From: Bacteroidetes bacterium GWF2_38_335
Lineage (GTDB): Bacteria > Bacteroidota > Bacteroidia > Bacteroidales > GWF2-38-335
Direction: 5' to 3'
Length of the DNA: 51,715 bases
Assembly: GCA_001769535.1 (NCBI GenBank)
Contig: MEOH01000003.1
Coordinates: forward strand, 1-51,715
In this document: positions 18,948-26,627 of the stretch, piece after piece
Numbering within the stretch: position 1 is the stretch's first letter
Layout: the number at the start of each line of letters is the position of its first letter
Made by a program: the position numbers and the translations under genes
The notes under the pieces: model-generated
Database searches by the model: none
The model's input: only the letters and a program-made list of their open reading frames with translations
What the model was told of the DNA's origin: nothing

Positions 18948-19577
18948 TCACCTCACAAAATAACTAACCTTTTCCAGCTTCGAAACAGGATCAAACTCCT
19001 CAAGATAAATGTCTTTTGGCAGGTCAAGTTTATACGGAGTGAAATTGAGAATTCCTTTTATTCCGGAATCAATCAATATCCTCACAACACTTTCGATATC
19101 TTCAGTTGAAACGGCAAGAACAGCTATGGAAACATCATGTGTTTTAATGATTTCACCGAGCTGCATGATGCCGTAGCAGGGAATATCCGTAAATGCATTG
19201 TTTTCTTTTTTTGGAATATAATCAAAAGTTGCGACAATGCTGAGGCTCGACTCTTCACTTAAAAAATACTCTGTGGCTGCGGCGCCCAATCCGTCAATTC
19301 CGATGAGCACTGCATTTTTCTTTGATTCGGCACTCAGTCGGCTGTTTATAACTTCAATCAGCTCATTTACCGGATACCCTTTTCTGTTGTTTCCATGACA
19401 ACCAATGAGCATCAGGTCTCTTCTTACTAAAACCGGACTGATATTTAAAACCCTGGCCAGATCATGAGAAAAAATATGCGGCTGCTCAAGATATAAATAC
19501 TTCAGCAACAGTCTGCGGTACTTGAAAAACCGCTCAATGGTGTTATCGGGAAGGGTGGTTACTGCAGCTTTTTCCAT
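18948..19577 (-). CDS. rex: redox-sensing transcriptional repressor Rex
   Basis: 209 residues, normal length. The winged-helix half (about 8-80) has TIERFFKYRRLLLKYL, SHDLARVLNISPVLVRRDL and GNNRKGYPV, matching the Rex DNA-binding signature. The C-terminal half is a Rossmann fold that binds NAD(H); its glycine loop reads GIDGLGAAA instead of the more usual GxGxLGxAL. Rex represses fermentation and respiration genes until NADH/NAD+ rises. The start overlaps the 3' end of the upstream TPR gene by 19 bases, so the two are translationally linked. I saw no canonical Rex operator in the window. Confidence 0.93.
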   Translation of the reverse strand: MEKAAVTTLPDNTIERFFKYRRLLLKYLYLEQPHIFSHDLARVLNISPVLVRRDLMLIGCHGNNRKGYPVNELIEVINSRLSAESKKNAVLIGIDGLGAAATEYFLSEESSLSIVATFDYIPKKENNAFTDIPCYGIMQLGEIIKTHDVSIAVLAVSTEDIESVVRILIDSGIKGILNFTPYKLDLPKDIYLEEFDPVSKLEKVSYFVR

Positions 19578-22207
19578 TGTTTCAGATAAGCTTTGCTTAA
19601 GTATGAAAAGTATTTTGAACCATTGGTGTAGTTCACTACCAACTGTTTTGGATTTGCTCCGGCATTTTTCTTGAAATCTTCGATGGCCAGACGGGTTCCG
19701 AGAGTTGTTTGACTGTTTTTGGTGTTTTTCTTGTTATAGGTTTTTCTTTCAAGCTCTTTCATATAATCAAGACTATTCTTGTAATCATTTTTGTCAAGAT
19801 AATAGTTTGCGGCATAGTTGATCATTGGTGCGCTTGTCTGTTTGAAAAACTCATGAAAACCCATATGTTTTATTCCAAGAACTGCAACGTTATTGGTGTA
19901 ATAATGCCTTTCAAATTCCTGATAAGCCTCGATTGCCTCTTTAAATTGGTCATATTCCAGGTGTTTATCCACTTTCTGACCAAGTTTCTGGTAAACAGAA
20001 CCGGGAAGAATTTCAGATCTTTTATTTTCGGCATCCTTGGTCGAAATCTCACACTCGCTGTTTTTTGCAGCAAAATCAAGAGCTTCATTCAAATAGTTTT
20101 CAGCAATAATATAACTTGATTCTTTGATTTGAGCAATGGCATCTGCTACCTTTTTATCATATTCGGCCTGTTTATTGCGACATTCCTGTGAGAATATTTT
20201 GTTTTTCAGATCAGTTGCCATTTTTTCAAGCTCAAGATCGGCCTGCATTTCGTATTGTGTAATCATGTTTTTAACCAGCGTATAATATTCACGGGCAGCT
20301 TTCAGATCATTAACCTGAACTTTAGCTGTTCCCGATTCAATATTTTTAATGCAGATATTCTTTGCAGCTTTTGTGAGATTTGGTTTTAGCTTACTGTTTG
20401 TTTTTATTTCATAGGAAAGCTCAATGACACTGGCTTTTTCAAAGTTTTTCAGCGCTTCGTCATAGTTTTTCTGTTCCAACAGGTTAAAACCGGCTTTGAA
20501 AAAATCATCATATTGTTTTTGTTTGATGTCTAGAATAAGTTTTGCTGCCTGGTCACTAACAGCCAGCTTGTTCATTTCCTGATAGTTTTTTGCCTGAAAA
20601 AACAAATATTCTGCCTGCACCGGATCGGCCATTTTTGCTCTGGCTTCCTTAAGCATATCAAGATAGATGTTCGTTTTGGTGCTGAAAATATTTTGGTTAA
20701 GCTCCTCGGTACAGGGGATAGCCGGATTTGATGAGCAAATTTCGCCTGCCTGGTCATAGTATCCCAGTGCTTCGGTATATTTTTTTGCTTTTGATGAATT
20801 GTTGCCGTAATATATCAACATGTTGTACAGGTTTGTTTCAACCTGATTAAGAGGTTCAATTTGAGTAATATAAGCTGAATTGCTTTTTACAAAAAATTTG
20901 GTGTTTTTTATGGTCTCTTTGGCTTTCTCAAAATTACCGGCACTGATAAAATCGGTTGCAGTTTTCAGATAATCATCATATTGCGCATTTAGCACAGTGG
21001 AATAACCATTTTTCAGTTTTTCGTTGCAAACCAGTCCGGTTGTACTTTCGCAAACATTTTTCGCTTTGTTTAAAACATCAACCGCTTCGTTATATTTTTT
21101 ACCGTTTGACAGTTCAAGCGCATATTTAATCATATCATCATAAATGGTATAGGCCAGCTCAACTGCCAACTGACGGGTTGATGGGTCGGGACTGAGTTTG
21201 TTCAAAATATCCCGTACACGGTCGGTGGCGTCGGCAAATTTTCCCTGATTGTAATAGATTTTTGCAAGCTGATAGTGTGCCGGAGCAAATATCATATTGG
21301 CATTGATCGATTTGTTGAACAGCGCTTCGGCCTCGCCGGTTTTGCCGTTTACCAGCATCTCAAGTCCGCGGTTGTAATAAATCTGGTGCAAGTTGTTCAA
21401 AGTATAATAAACATCTGTTTTTGCCTGATTGTGAATCTGTTTCAGATCACTAAACTTGTTCATAAAATTAATCGGATCTCCGGCTGTCAGATTCAATCCT
21501 GCAGGAAAATTCCAGGCATTCAGATCATTAATCATGATTTCAATATTGTCAATGACAGATTTGTATTCGTGAATCCTGTCAAGGTCGTTGGGGTTGATTT
21601 TTTCAATATCCAGAAATGCTTTCTGCATCTTTACATCTGAAGCCTGGTACTCATCAATCATCTGCAGATAGTCCTCGAATGCTTTTGCATCGGCATCGCT
21701 GTATTTGAAAACCTTGTTGACTATTTCCATCTTGTAATTGGTGGCGCCGGTGGTATCATTCTCAATGTAATTAAGAAAGGTTATGGGCGTGCCTGCAATC
21801 TCAACATTGTTAAAATCGAATGATTTAATGGGGATCAGACTGGTAGTCATCCAATTCATTTTATAACTTACGGTGCGGGGAAGGAGATATCCCGATATCT
21901 GAAATCCTTTATATACAATGTCTCCAGAGTAATTAACATCTTCAAGTGTGGCCAAAAACTCAACTTTTCCGGGTTTGGTTACTATTTGCAGCTTTTGCTT
22001 GTATGAAAAAGTATATCTGACAGTATAAACTGAAACGCCCTTTCCGTCGGCATATCGTTTAATAATCCTGTTTCCCGGTGTCATTCCGTCTCCTGCTTCA
22101 TATTTTACCAGATATGATTCAGGTCTTGTTTCTTCAAAAGCAATCATGGATTGTGAAAAAACGCCCAGACTAATTGCAGTCAGTAATAAAGTGTAGATAG
22201 TTCTCAT
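19559..22207 (-). CDS. secreted TPR-repeat protein
   Basis: 882 residues with a signal peptide (MRTIYTLLLTAISLGVFSQ). Residues about 20-150 form a beta-rich domain I do not recognise (YLVKYEAGDGMTPGNRII ...). The remainder is almost entirely alpha-helical with tetratricopeptide-like repeats, clearest at GLEMLVNGKTGEAEALF and APAHYQLAKIYYNQGKF (about 285-330), KYTEALGYYDQAGEIC (about 475) and NYDEALKNFEKA (about 580). Pairs of Cys recur in the helical part, consistent with a periplasmic location. TPR proteins scaffold protein complexes; the partner is unknown. It overlaps rex by 19 bases. Upstream lies a 247-base gap shared with the divergent citrate lyase genes. Confidence 0.8.
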   Translation of the reverse strand: MRTIYTLLLTAISLGVFSQSMIAFEETRPESYLVKYEAGDGMTPGNRIIKRYADGKGVSVYTVRYTFSYKQKLQIVTKPGKVEFLATLEDVNYSGDIVYKGFQISGYLLPRTVSYKMNWMTTSLIPIKSFDFNNVEIAGTPITFLNYIENDTTGATNYKMEIVNKVFKYSDADAKAFEDYLQMIDEYQASDVKMQKAFLDIEKINPNDLDRIHEYKSVIDNIEIMINDLNAWNFPAGLNLTAGDPINFMNKFSDLKQIHNQAKTDVYYTLNNLHQIYYNRGLEMLVNGKTGEAEALFNKSINANMIFAPAHYQLAKIYYNQGKFADATDRVRDILNKLSPDPSTRQLAVELAYTIYDDMIKYALELSNGKKYNEAVDVLNKAKNVCESTTGLVCNEKLKNGYSTVLNAQYDDYLKTATDFISAGNFEKAKETIKNTKFFVKSNSAYITQIEPLNQVETNLYNMLIYYGNNSSKAKKYTEALGYYDQAGEICSSNPAIPCTEELNQNIFSTKTNIYLDMLKEARAKMADPVQAEYLFFQAKNYQEMNKLAVSDQAAKLILDIKQKQYDDFFKAGFNLLEQKNYDEALKNFEKASVIELSYEIKTNSKLKPNLTKAAKNICIKNIESGTAKVQVNDLKAAREYYTLVKNMITQYEMQADLELEKMATDLKNKIFSQECRNKQAEYDKKVADAIAQIKESSYIIAENYLNEALDFAAKNSECEISTKDAENKRSEILPGSVYQKLGQKVDKHLEYDQFKEAIEAYQEFERHYYTNNVAVLGIKHMGFHEFFKQTSAPMINYAANYYLDKNDYKNSLDYMKELERKTYNKKNTKNSQTTLGTRLAIEDFKKNAGANPKQLVVNYTNGSKYFSYLSKAYLKQWKKLQ

Positions 22208-22416
22208 GTCTTTTAGTTTCTGTTAATTGTTTTATTGAAAAAACTGTGCCAATTCAATGTTTTGTTAATGTTAATGATTTACAAATAATGAATTAAATCT
22301 CAATAAACCAGTTAATTAAATAAGTAATACAGGTTGAAAAGAACCAATGTAAAACATTCGCTAAAATAACAAGAATAAATTTATTAATTCTAATTTTACG
22401 GATGATTACAAATAAA

Positions 22417-22424
22417 TATATTTG
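22417..22424 (+). promoter_or_regulatory. -7 box upstream of citDE
   Basis: TATATTTG, an exact TAnnTTTG box, 30 bases before the ATG at 22455. The rest of the 247-base divergent gap (22208-22454) is AT-rich and shows no further clear signal. Confidence 0.5.
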
Positions 22425-22454
22425 TGAAATAAAGAAATTAAATATTCAAGGATA

Positions 22455-23678
22455 ATGACAAAAACGATTGCTACTTCAGGCAGCGAAGGACCCAAGGTCA
22501 GGTCCGATTGCCATATTACCCTGGAAATCACCAAAACAGGCGGACTCCAGATTGAGCTCCTCAGTAAAGTTAAGACTTTATATGGAGATGATATTCTGAA
22601 GCAAACAAAAGAGATTCTTTCTTTTTTTGGAATAAAAAATGCAAAAATCAAAGTGGATGATAAAGGTGCTTTGCCTTTTGTAATTGCTGCCCGTATTGAA
22701 TATGCTGTTCATCAGGTGGTAAAAACCGATAAGGAATACTGGCCCGACATGCTGAAGCAGAACAAATATAAATCTTCTGCCGAAAGATTCCGTTTTTCGC
22801 GACTCTATCTTCCGGGAAATACTCCGAACCTCATGCTGAGTGCCGGCATTCATCAACCAAACGGCATCATTCTCGATCTTGAGGATGCTGTTGCTCCGGC
22901 TAAAAAAGATGAAGCACGCTACCTTGTCCGCAATGCCCTTCGTCAGGTTGATTTCTATGGTGCCGAAAGAATGGTTCGCATCAATCAGGGTCAGCGCGGT
23001 ATTGATGACCTGAAATTTCTGATTCCGCATAACGTTCACCTTTTACTGGTTCCCAAATGCGAAGATCCTGCCTACATTAAAAAGCTGGATGTTGAAATTG
23101 AAAAAATCAAAAAAGTCCATAAAATTAAAGATCCGGTATTTTATATGCCAATCATTGAAAGTGCTATGGGCGTTGAAAAAGCTTATGAAATTGCCACTGT
23201 ATCCAAAAACGTGGTTTCTATGGCCATCGGATTGGAAGATTTTACTGCCGATTTGGGTGTGAAAAGAACCAAAGAAGCTACTGAATCTTTCTTTGCCCGA
23301 GCCCGTCTGGTCAATGCATGCAAAGCAGCCGGAATTCAGCCCATCGACTCCGTATTTTCAGATGTTGGAGATATGGAAGGCCTTGCCGCCAACGTGAAAA
23401 TGTCCAAATCACTGGGCTTCGAAGGTATGGGTTGCATCCACCCGAGACAGATCAGGGTTATCCACGAAAACTTTGCTCCCGAAGCAGACGAAATAGACAA
23501 AGCCAAAAAAATTGTCAATGCGTTTATTGTTGCCGAAGAGCAGGGGCTGGGTGTTGTTTCTTTGGGAACCAAAATGATTGACCCACCTGTTGTGAAAAGA
23601 GCTCAGAAAACCATTGATCTGGCAATTAATTTAGGACTAATTTCAAAAAACTGGAGGACTGAAGATGAAAAAAAGTAA
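22455..23678 (+). CDS. citDE: citrate lyase acyl-carrier (gamma) and beta subunit fusion, CitD-CitE
   Basis: 407 residues. Residues 1-90 match CitD, the acyl carrier protein of citrate lyase: SDCHITLEI, then a helix, then VDDKGALPFVIAARIEYAV (the family has VDDKGALDCVIRARLEAAV). Residues about 110-400 are CitE, the citryl-ACP lyase: RSxLYLPGN-type start, IILDLEDAV (139-146), MVRINQ, IIESAMGV, GLEDFTADLG and GCIHPRQ, all metal/CoA site motifs of the HpcH/CitE family. The enzyme splits citrate to acetate and oxaloacetate together with CitF, which overlaps it by 14 bases. In free-standing CitD the prosthetic-group Ser sits in ESSD or ESGD; here the region reads KVRSD (Ser17), one place off unless a gap is placed. 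No citC, citX or citG lies nearby. Confidence 0.88.
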   Translation: MTKTIATSGSEGPKVRSDCHITLEITKTGGLQIELLSKVKTLYGDDILKQTKEILSFFGIKNAKIKVDDKGALPFVIAARIEYAVHQVVKTDKEYWPDMLKQNKYKSSAERFRFSRLYLPGNTPNLMLSAGIHQPNGIILDLEDAVAPAKKDEARYLVRNALRQVDFYGAERMVRINQGQRGIDDLKFLIPHNVHLLLVPKCEDPAYIKKLDVEIEKIKKVHKIKDPVFYMPIIESAMGVEKAYEIATVSKNVVSMAIGLEDFTADLGVKRTKEATESFFARARLVNACKAAGIQPIDSVFSDVGDMEGLAANVKMSKSLGFEGMGCIHPRQIRVIHENFAPEADEIDKAKKIVNAFIVAEEQGLGVVSLGTKMIDPPVVKRAQKTIDLAINLGLISKNWRTEDEKK

Positions 23679-25224
23679 AGAAGTAAAAAATGCAGCCGGC
23701 CGAATGATTCCCGTTGAAGTGAACGGAAAGCCGGTGATACCATATCAGGGTGTCGGAAAATACCGCCCCACAGGAAGACGATTTGCTCCGAAACTTGTTT
23801 CATGCGCCGATTATCCCGCCGACGGAAACAAATTGGTTTCCAGTCTGAAAGAAGCTCTGATCAAAGCCGGGTTAAAAGACGGAATGACCATTTCAACCCA
23901 TCACCATTTCAGGGATGGCGACATCATCGGAAATCTGATTTTTGATATTGCCCACGAAATGGGAATTAAAAATCTGGTTTGGTTTCCTTCTGCTTCCTTT
24001 TCATGCCATGCCCATCTGATTCCCTATCTTGAAGATGGTACCATCAACCGAATTGAGGGGAGTATGAACGGACCACTTGGACGTTTTACATCCGAAGGCA
24101 AAATGAAGGGTGTTGGTGTTCTTCGTTCTCACGGTGGCCGTTATCAGTCTGTTCAGGATGGCGAAGTGCAAATTGATATTGCAGTCATTGCCGCCCCAAC
24201 TGCCGACCCGTTTGGCAATGCCACCGGCGATCGTGGTCCTGCAGCATGCGGACTATTGGGTTTTGCCCTGGCCGATTCGCAATATGCCGAAAAAGTTATT
24301 GTGGTTACCGACAATCTGATTCCGTTCCCATGCGTACCATGGCAAATTCAGGGTAACTATGTTGATTACGTGGTAAAAGTTGACAAAGTGGGTATTCCCG
24401 AAAAAATTGTTTCCGGTACTACCGAAATTACCAAGAGTCCGGACCGGCTGCTGATAGCCGAAATGACAGCCATGTTCTGTGATGAAGCCGGAATAATTCA
24501 GGATGGCTTTTCATATCAGGCGGGAGCAGGCGGAACAGCCCTTTCAATCGGTAATTTCTTTGAAAATATTCTGCGCGAAAGAAAAATAAAAGCCCGTTTC
24601 ATTCGCGCCGGCAGTAACAAATATCCGGTAAAAATGCTCGAAGACGGTTATGTTGATTACATTCTGGACGGCCAGACCTTCGACCTTGAGGGCGTGCGCT
24701 CCATGCGTGAAAACCCCGGGCATCTGAACACTTCTCCGTTTACCAGCTACAACTATCATGGAAAAGGTAATTTTGCATCCATGGTTGATGTGGTCATACT
24801 TGGTGCCACTGAGGTAGATGTTAATTTCAATGCCAATGTGGTTTCACATTCAGATGGTTATTTGCTGCATGGTATCGGCGGCTGGCAGAACTGTATTTTC
24901 TCAAAATGCACCATTCTTCCAATTCCTTTATTCAGAGACAGAATTCCCATCATTGTGGATGATGTGTTCACACTATGCGGGCCGGGCGAACTCATTGATG
25001 TCATTGTTACCGAAAGAGGTATTGCCATCAATCCGCTGCGCAAAGACCTCATCAAAAAAATGAAAGGCAGCAAACTGCCCATCAAAACCATACAGCAACT
25101 GAAAGCCGAAGGCGAAGCCATCTGTGGCAAACCCCAAAAACCCAAAACCACCGACGAAATTGTGGCCATTGTTAAATGGGTTGATGGAACGGTGATTGAT
25201 GCAATTCGGAAGATTGTGAAGTAG
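23665..25224 (+). CDS. citF: citrate lyase alpha subunit (citrate CoA-transferase)
   Basis: 519 residues, normal CitF length. CitF swaps the acetyl group on the acyl carrier for citrate to give citryl-ACP. Family motifs run throughout: NAAGRMIPVEVNGK at the start, THHHFRDGD, RSHGGR, APTADPFGNATGDRGPAACG, SYQAGAGGTALSIG, and TERGIAINPLRKDL near the end. The 14-base overlap with citDE implies translational coupling. A strong hairpin follows the stop. With citDE it provides all three catalytic functions of citrate lyase. Confidence 0.95.
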   Translation: MKKSKEVKNAAGRMIPVEVNGKPVIPYQGVGKYRPTGRRFAPKLVSCADYPADGNKLVSSLKEALIKAGLKDGMTISTHHHFRDGDIIGNLIFDIAHEMGIKNLVWFPSASFSCHAHLIPYLEDGTINRIEGSMNGPLGRFTSEGKMKGVGVLRSHGGRYQSVQDGEVQIDIAVIAAPTADPFGNATGDRGPAACGLLGFALADSQYAEKVIVVTDNLIPFPCVPWQIQGNYVDYVVKVDKVGIPEKIVSGTTEITKSPDRLLIAEMTAMFCDEAGIIQDGFSYQAGAGGTALSIGNFFENILRERKIKARFIRAGSNKYPVKMLEDGYVDYILDGQTFDLEGVRSMRENPGHLNTSPFTSYNYHGKGNFASMVDVVILGATEVDVNFNANVVSHSDGYLLHGIGGWQNCIFSKCTILPIPLFRDRIPIIVDDVFTLCGPGELIDVIVTERGIAINPLRKDLIKKMKGSKLPIKTIQQLKAEGEAICGKPQKPKTTDEIVAIVKWVDGTVIDAIRKIVK

Positions 25225-25226
25225 GC

Positions 25227-25258
25227 ATATAACCCCGGCCTTCAGGCCGGGGTTATAT
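25227..25258. terminator. strong hairpin after citF
   Basis: Perfect 14-base stem (ATATAACCCCGGCC, 25227-25240, with 25245-25258) and a TTCA loop, 2 bases after the citF stop. It lacks a long T-run. Its core resembles two hairpins at 51241 and 51476 (CCCCGGCTTTCAAGCCGGGG type), so it may be a repeat that also serves as the citrate lyase terminator. Confidence 0.6.
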
Positions 25259-25421
25259 GAATATTATCAATACAAAAACCCAAACTTGGATTTTCGGGTC
25301 ATGCCCGATTTCTATTCCGTCAGAAACAATCCAAGAATCATTTGTTTCCCTGATTTGTTTTCTTGTATTGTTTTTTACCGCCGATTTCGAAAACCATATT
25401 GTTTATCTGAAAAAAATACTA

Positions 25422-25443
25422 TAATTCAAGGCCTACAGCCTTG
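25422..25443 (-). repeat. REP-like hairpin element, copy 1
   Basis: On the minus strand CAAGGC, loop TGTAG, GCCTTG, then AATTATAG. Six-base perfect stem. Confidence 0.65.
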
Positions 25444-25466
25444 ATGTTCCCGGTCGGCCTGCGGTC

Positions 25467-25493
25467 TACCGTAATTTAAGGCCTACAGCCTTT
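25467..25493 (-). repeat. REP-like hairpin element, copy 2
   Basis: On the minus strand AAGGC, loop TGTAG, GCCTT, then AAATTACGGTAG. It carries the full 3' tail. Confidence 0.7.
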
Positions 25494-25570
25494 TGGTGAC
25501 GGTGGATTAATATTTACCTGCGGGTTAAAATGAATAATTTTCAACCAGGCAATAAATTTGTCATATCGAC

Positions 25571-25604
25571 AATGAATTTGCTTGTTGGGCAATAATTTGG
25601 GTAG
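25571..25604 (+). repeat. REP-like hairpin element, copy 3 (degenerate)
   Basis: AATGAATTTGCTTGTTGGGC followed by AATAATTTGGGTAG. The stem and loop are altered but the overall layout and the GGTAG end are kept. Confidence 0.5.
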
Positions 25605-25610
25605 AAAAAC

Positions 25611-25645
25611 AATGAATTTGCCTGTATGGCAAAAATTACGTTGTA
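25611..25645 (+). repeat. REP-like hairpin element, copy 4
   Basis: AATGAA, then TTTGCC, loop TGTAT, GGCAAA, then AATTACGTTGTA. Six-base perfect stem. Confidence 0.6.
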
Positions 25646-25723
25646 AAAAAGCAATGAAATATTTTCAATCAGGCAATGAATTTTCATGTTAAATATGAAA
25701 AACTATATTTTTCTATATAGCAG

Positions 25724-25757
25724 AATGAATTTGCCTGTAGGGCAAGAATTACGGTAG
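25724..25757 (+). repeat. REP-like hairpin element, copy 5
   Basis: AATGAAT, then TTGCC, loop TGTAG, GGCAA, then GAATTACGGTAG. Stem and tail are intact. Confidence 0.7.
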
Positions 25758-25783
25758 AAAAAAACAATTATGTTTTTTTCAAA

Positions 25784-25810
25784 CATGCCTGTAGGGCATG
25801 AATTATTTAG
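25784..25810 (+). repeat. REP-like hairpin element, copy 6
   Basis: CATGCC, loop TGTAG, GGCATG, then AATTATTTAG. Six-base perfect stem; it is the copy nearest the transposase gene. Confidence 0.65.
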
Positions 25811-25914
25811 TCATTCCCTATTGTATTATTAATATTTTATAAAAAAATGAAAAAATATTTTTAGAAATAAATTTTTCTATTTATAATTGCATAAAATTAT
25901 GTAAATATAACATT

Positions 25915-26385
25915 ATGAAACCAGGAGTATATACGCAATTGTTTATTCAATTGGTTTTTGCAGTAAAAAACCGCAAGTGCCAGCTCGAAGAACCAATAAA
26001 AAATGATGTATTCAGATATATAAGCGGAATACTAACAGAAAAAAAACAAAAATCAATTATCGTAGGAGGTTGCAGAGACCATATCCATGTCTTTTTCGGA
26101 TTACATCATACAACATGTATTTCAGAAGTAGTAGAAGAAATAAAGAAAAGCAGCTCAATTTTTATTAACAGTAATTTCCGGTTAAACGAAAATTTTCATT
26201 GGCAAAACGGATATGGAGCTTTTTCATATAGTAAATCGCATGTTAAAAATGGTTATAATTATATTCTGAATCAAGAAGAACATCATAAGACAAAAACTTT
26301 TAAATCAGAATATATCAGTATGTTAGAAGAATATGAAATAAAATATGATAATAGGTTTTTGTTTGATTTTTTTGAAAATGATTAA
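25915..26385 (+). CDS. IS200-like Y1 (HUH) transposase, REP-associated type
   Basis: 156 residues, one whole Y1 transposase domain. The HUH motif is DHIHVFF (His56 and His58), and the catalytic tyrosine helix reads NYILNQEEHHK (Tyr116, Gln120), followed by the typical TFKSEYISMLEEYEIKYD ending. Such enzymes cut and rejoin single-stranded DNA next to small hairpins. There is no accessory TnpB and no obvious pair of IS200 ends. Instead six similar hairpins lie directly upstream, and more lie at 51 kb, which fits a RAYT, a single-copy transposase that mobilises REP elements. Catalytic residues look intact. Confidence 0.88.
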   Translation: MKPGVYTQLFIQLVFAVKNRKCQLEEPIKNDVFRYISGILTEKKQKSIIVGGCRDHIHVFFGLHHTTCISEVVEEIKKSSSIFINSNFRLNENFHWQNGYGAFSYSKSHVKNGYNYILNQEEHHKTKTFKSEYISMLEEYEIKYDNRFLFDFFEND

Positions 26386-26627
26386 ATTCATTAATCCTTT
26401 CTCACGCTTAAATCCGCATTAATTAGACATCTTATTTCATGGCTGTCTTATTTACTTTTGATCCTCTTTTTTGATTATATTAGTATGCTTAACAGGGACA
26501 ACTATATTCTGTCTCAATGGACTAATTAGTATACCTTCATTGTTATGGGTTCATGTGTAAAACACAAATCCTAAACCCAAATAATCAATAATTATCCCTA
26601 TATTTACCACCCGAAAAAAGATAAGAA

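Larger units (their letters stand above)
25225..25914. other. noncoding region filled with REP-like hairpins
   Basis: No gene is seen between citF and the HUH transposase gene. It holds a GC-rich hairpin just after citF, about 160 bases without evident structure, then six related small hairpins (listed separately) spread over 25422-25810, and lastly about 100 very AT-rich bases before the transposase start. Confidence 0.8.

Noticed and set aside
18924-18961. ATTTTGTGA ... TCACAAAAT inverted repeat as a Rex operator
   Set aside because: Rex sites have the two halves about six bases apart; here they are 20 apart and the right half is inside the rex coding end. At most a weak hairpin.
25225-26400. 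Complete IS200/IS605 insertion sequence
   Set aside because: No TnpB, no matching left and right end hairpins flanking the gene, and several similar hairpins on one side only; the REP-associated reading fits better.
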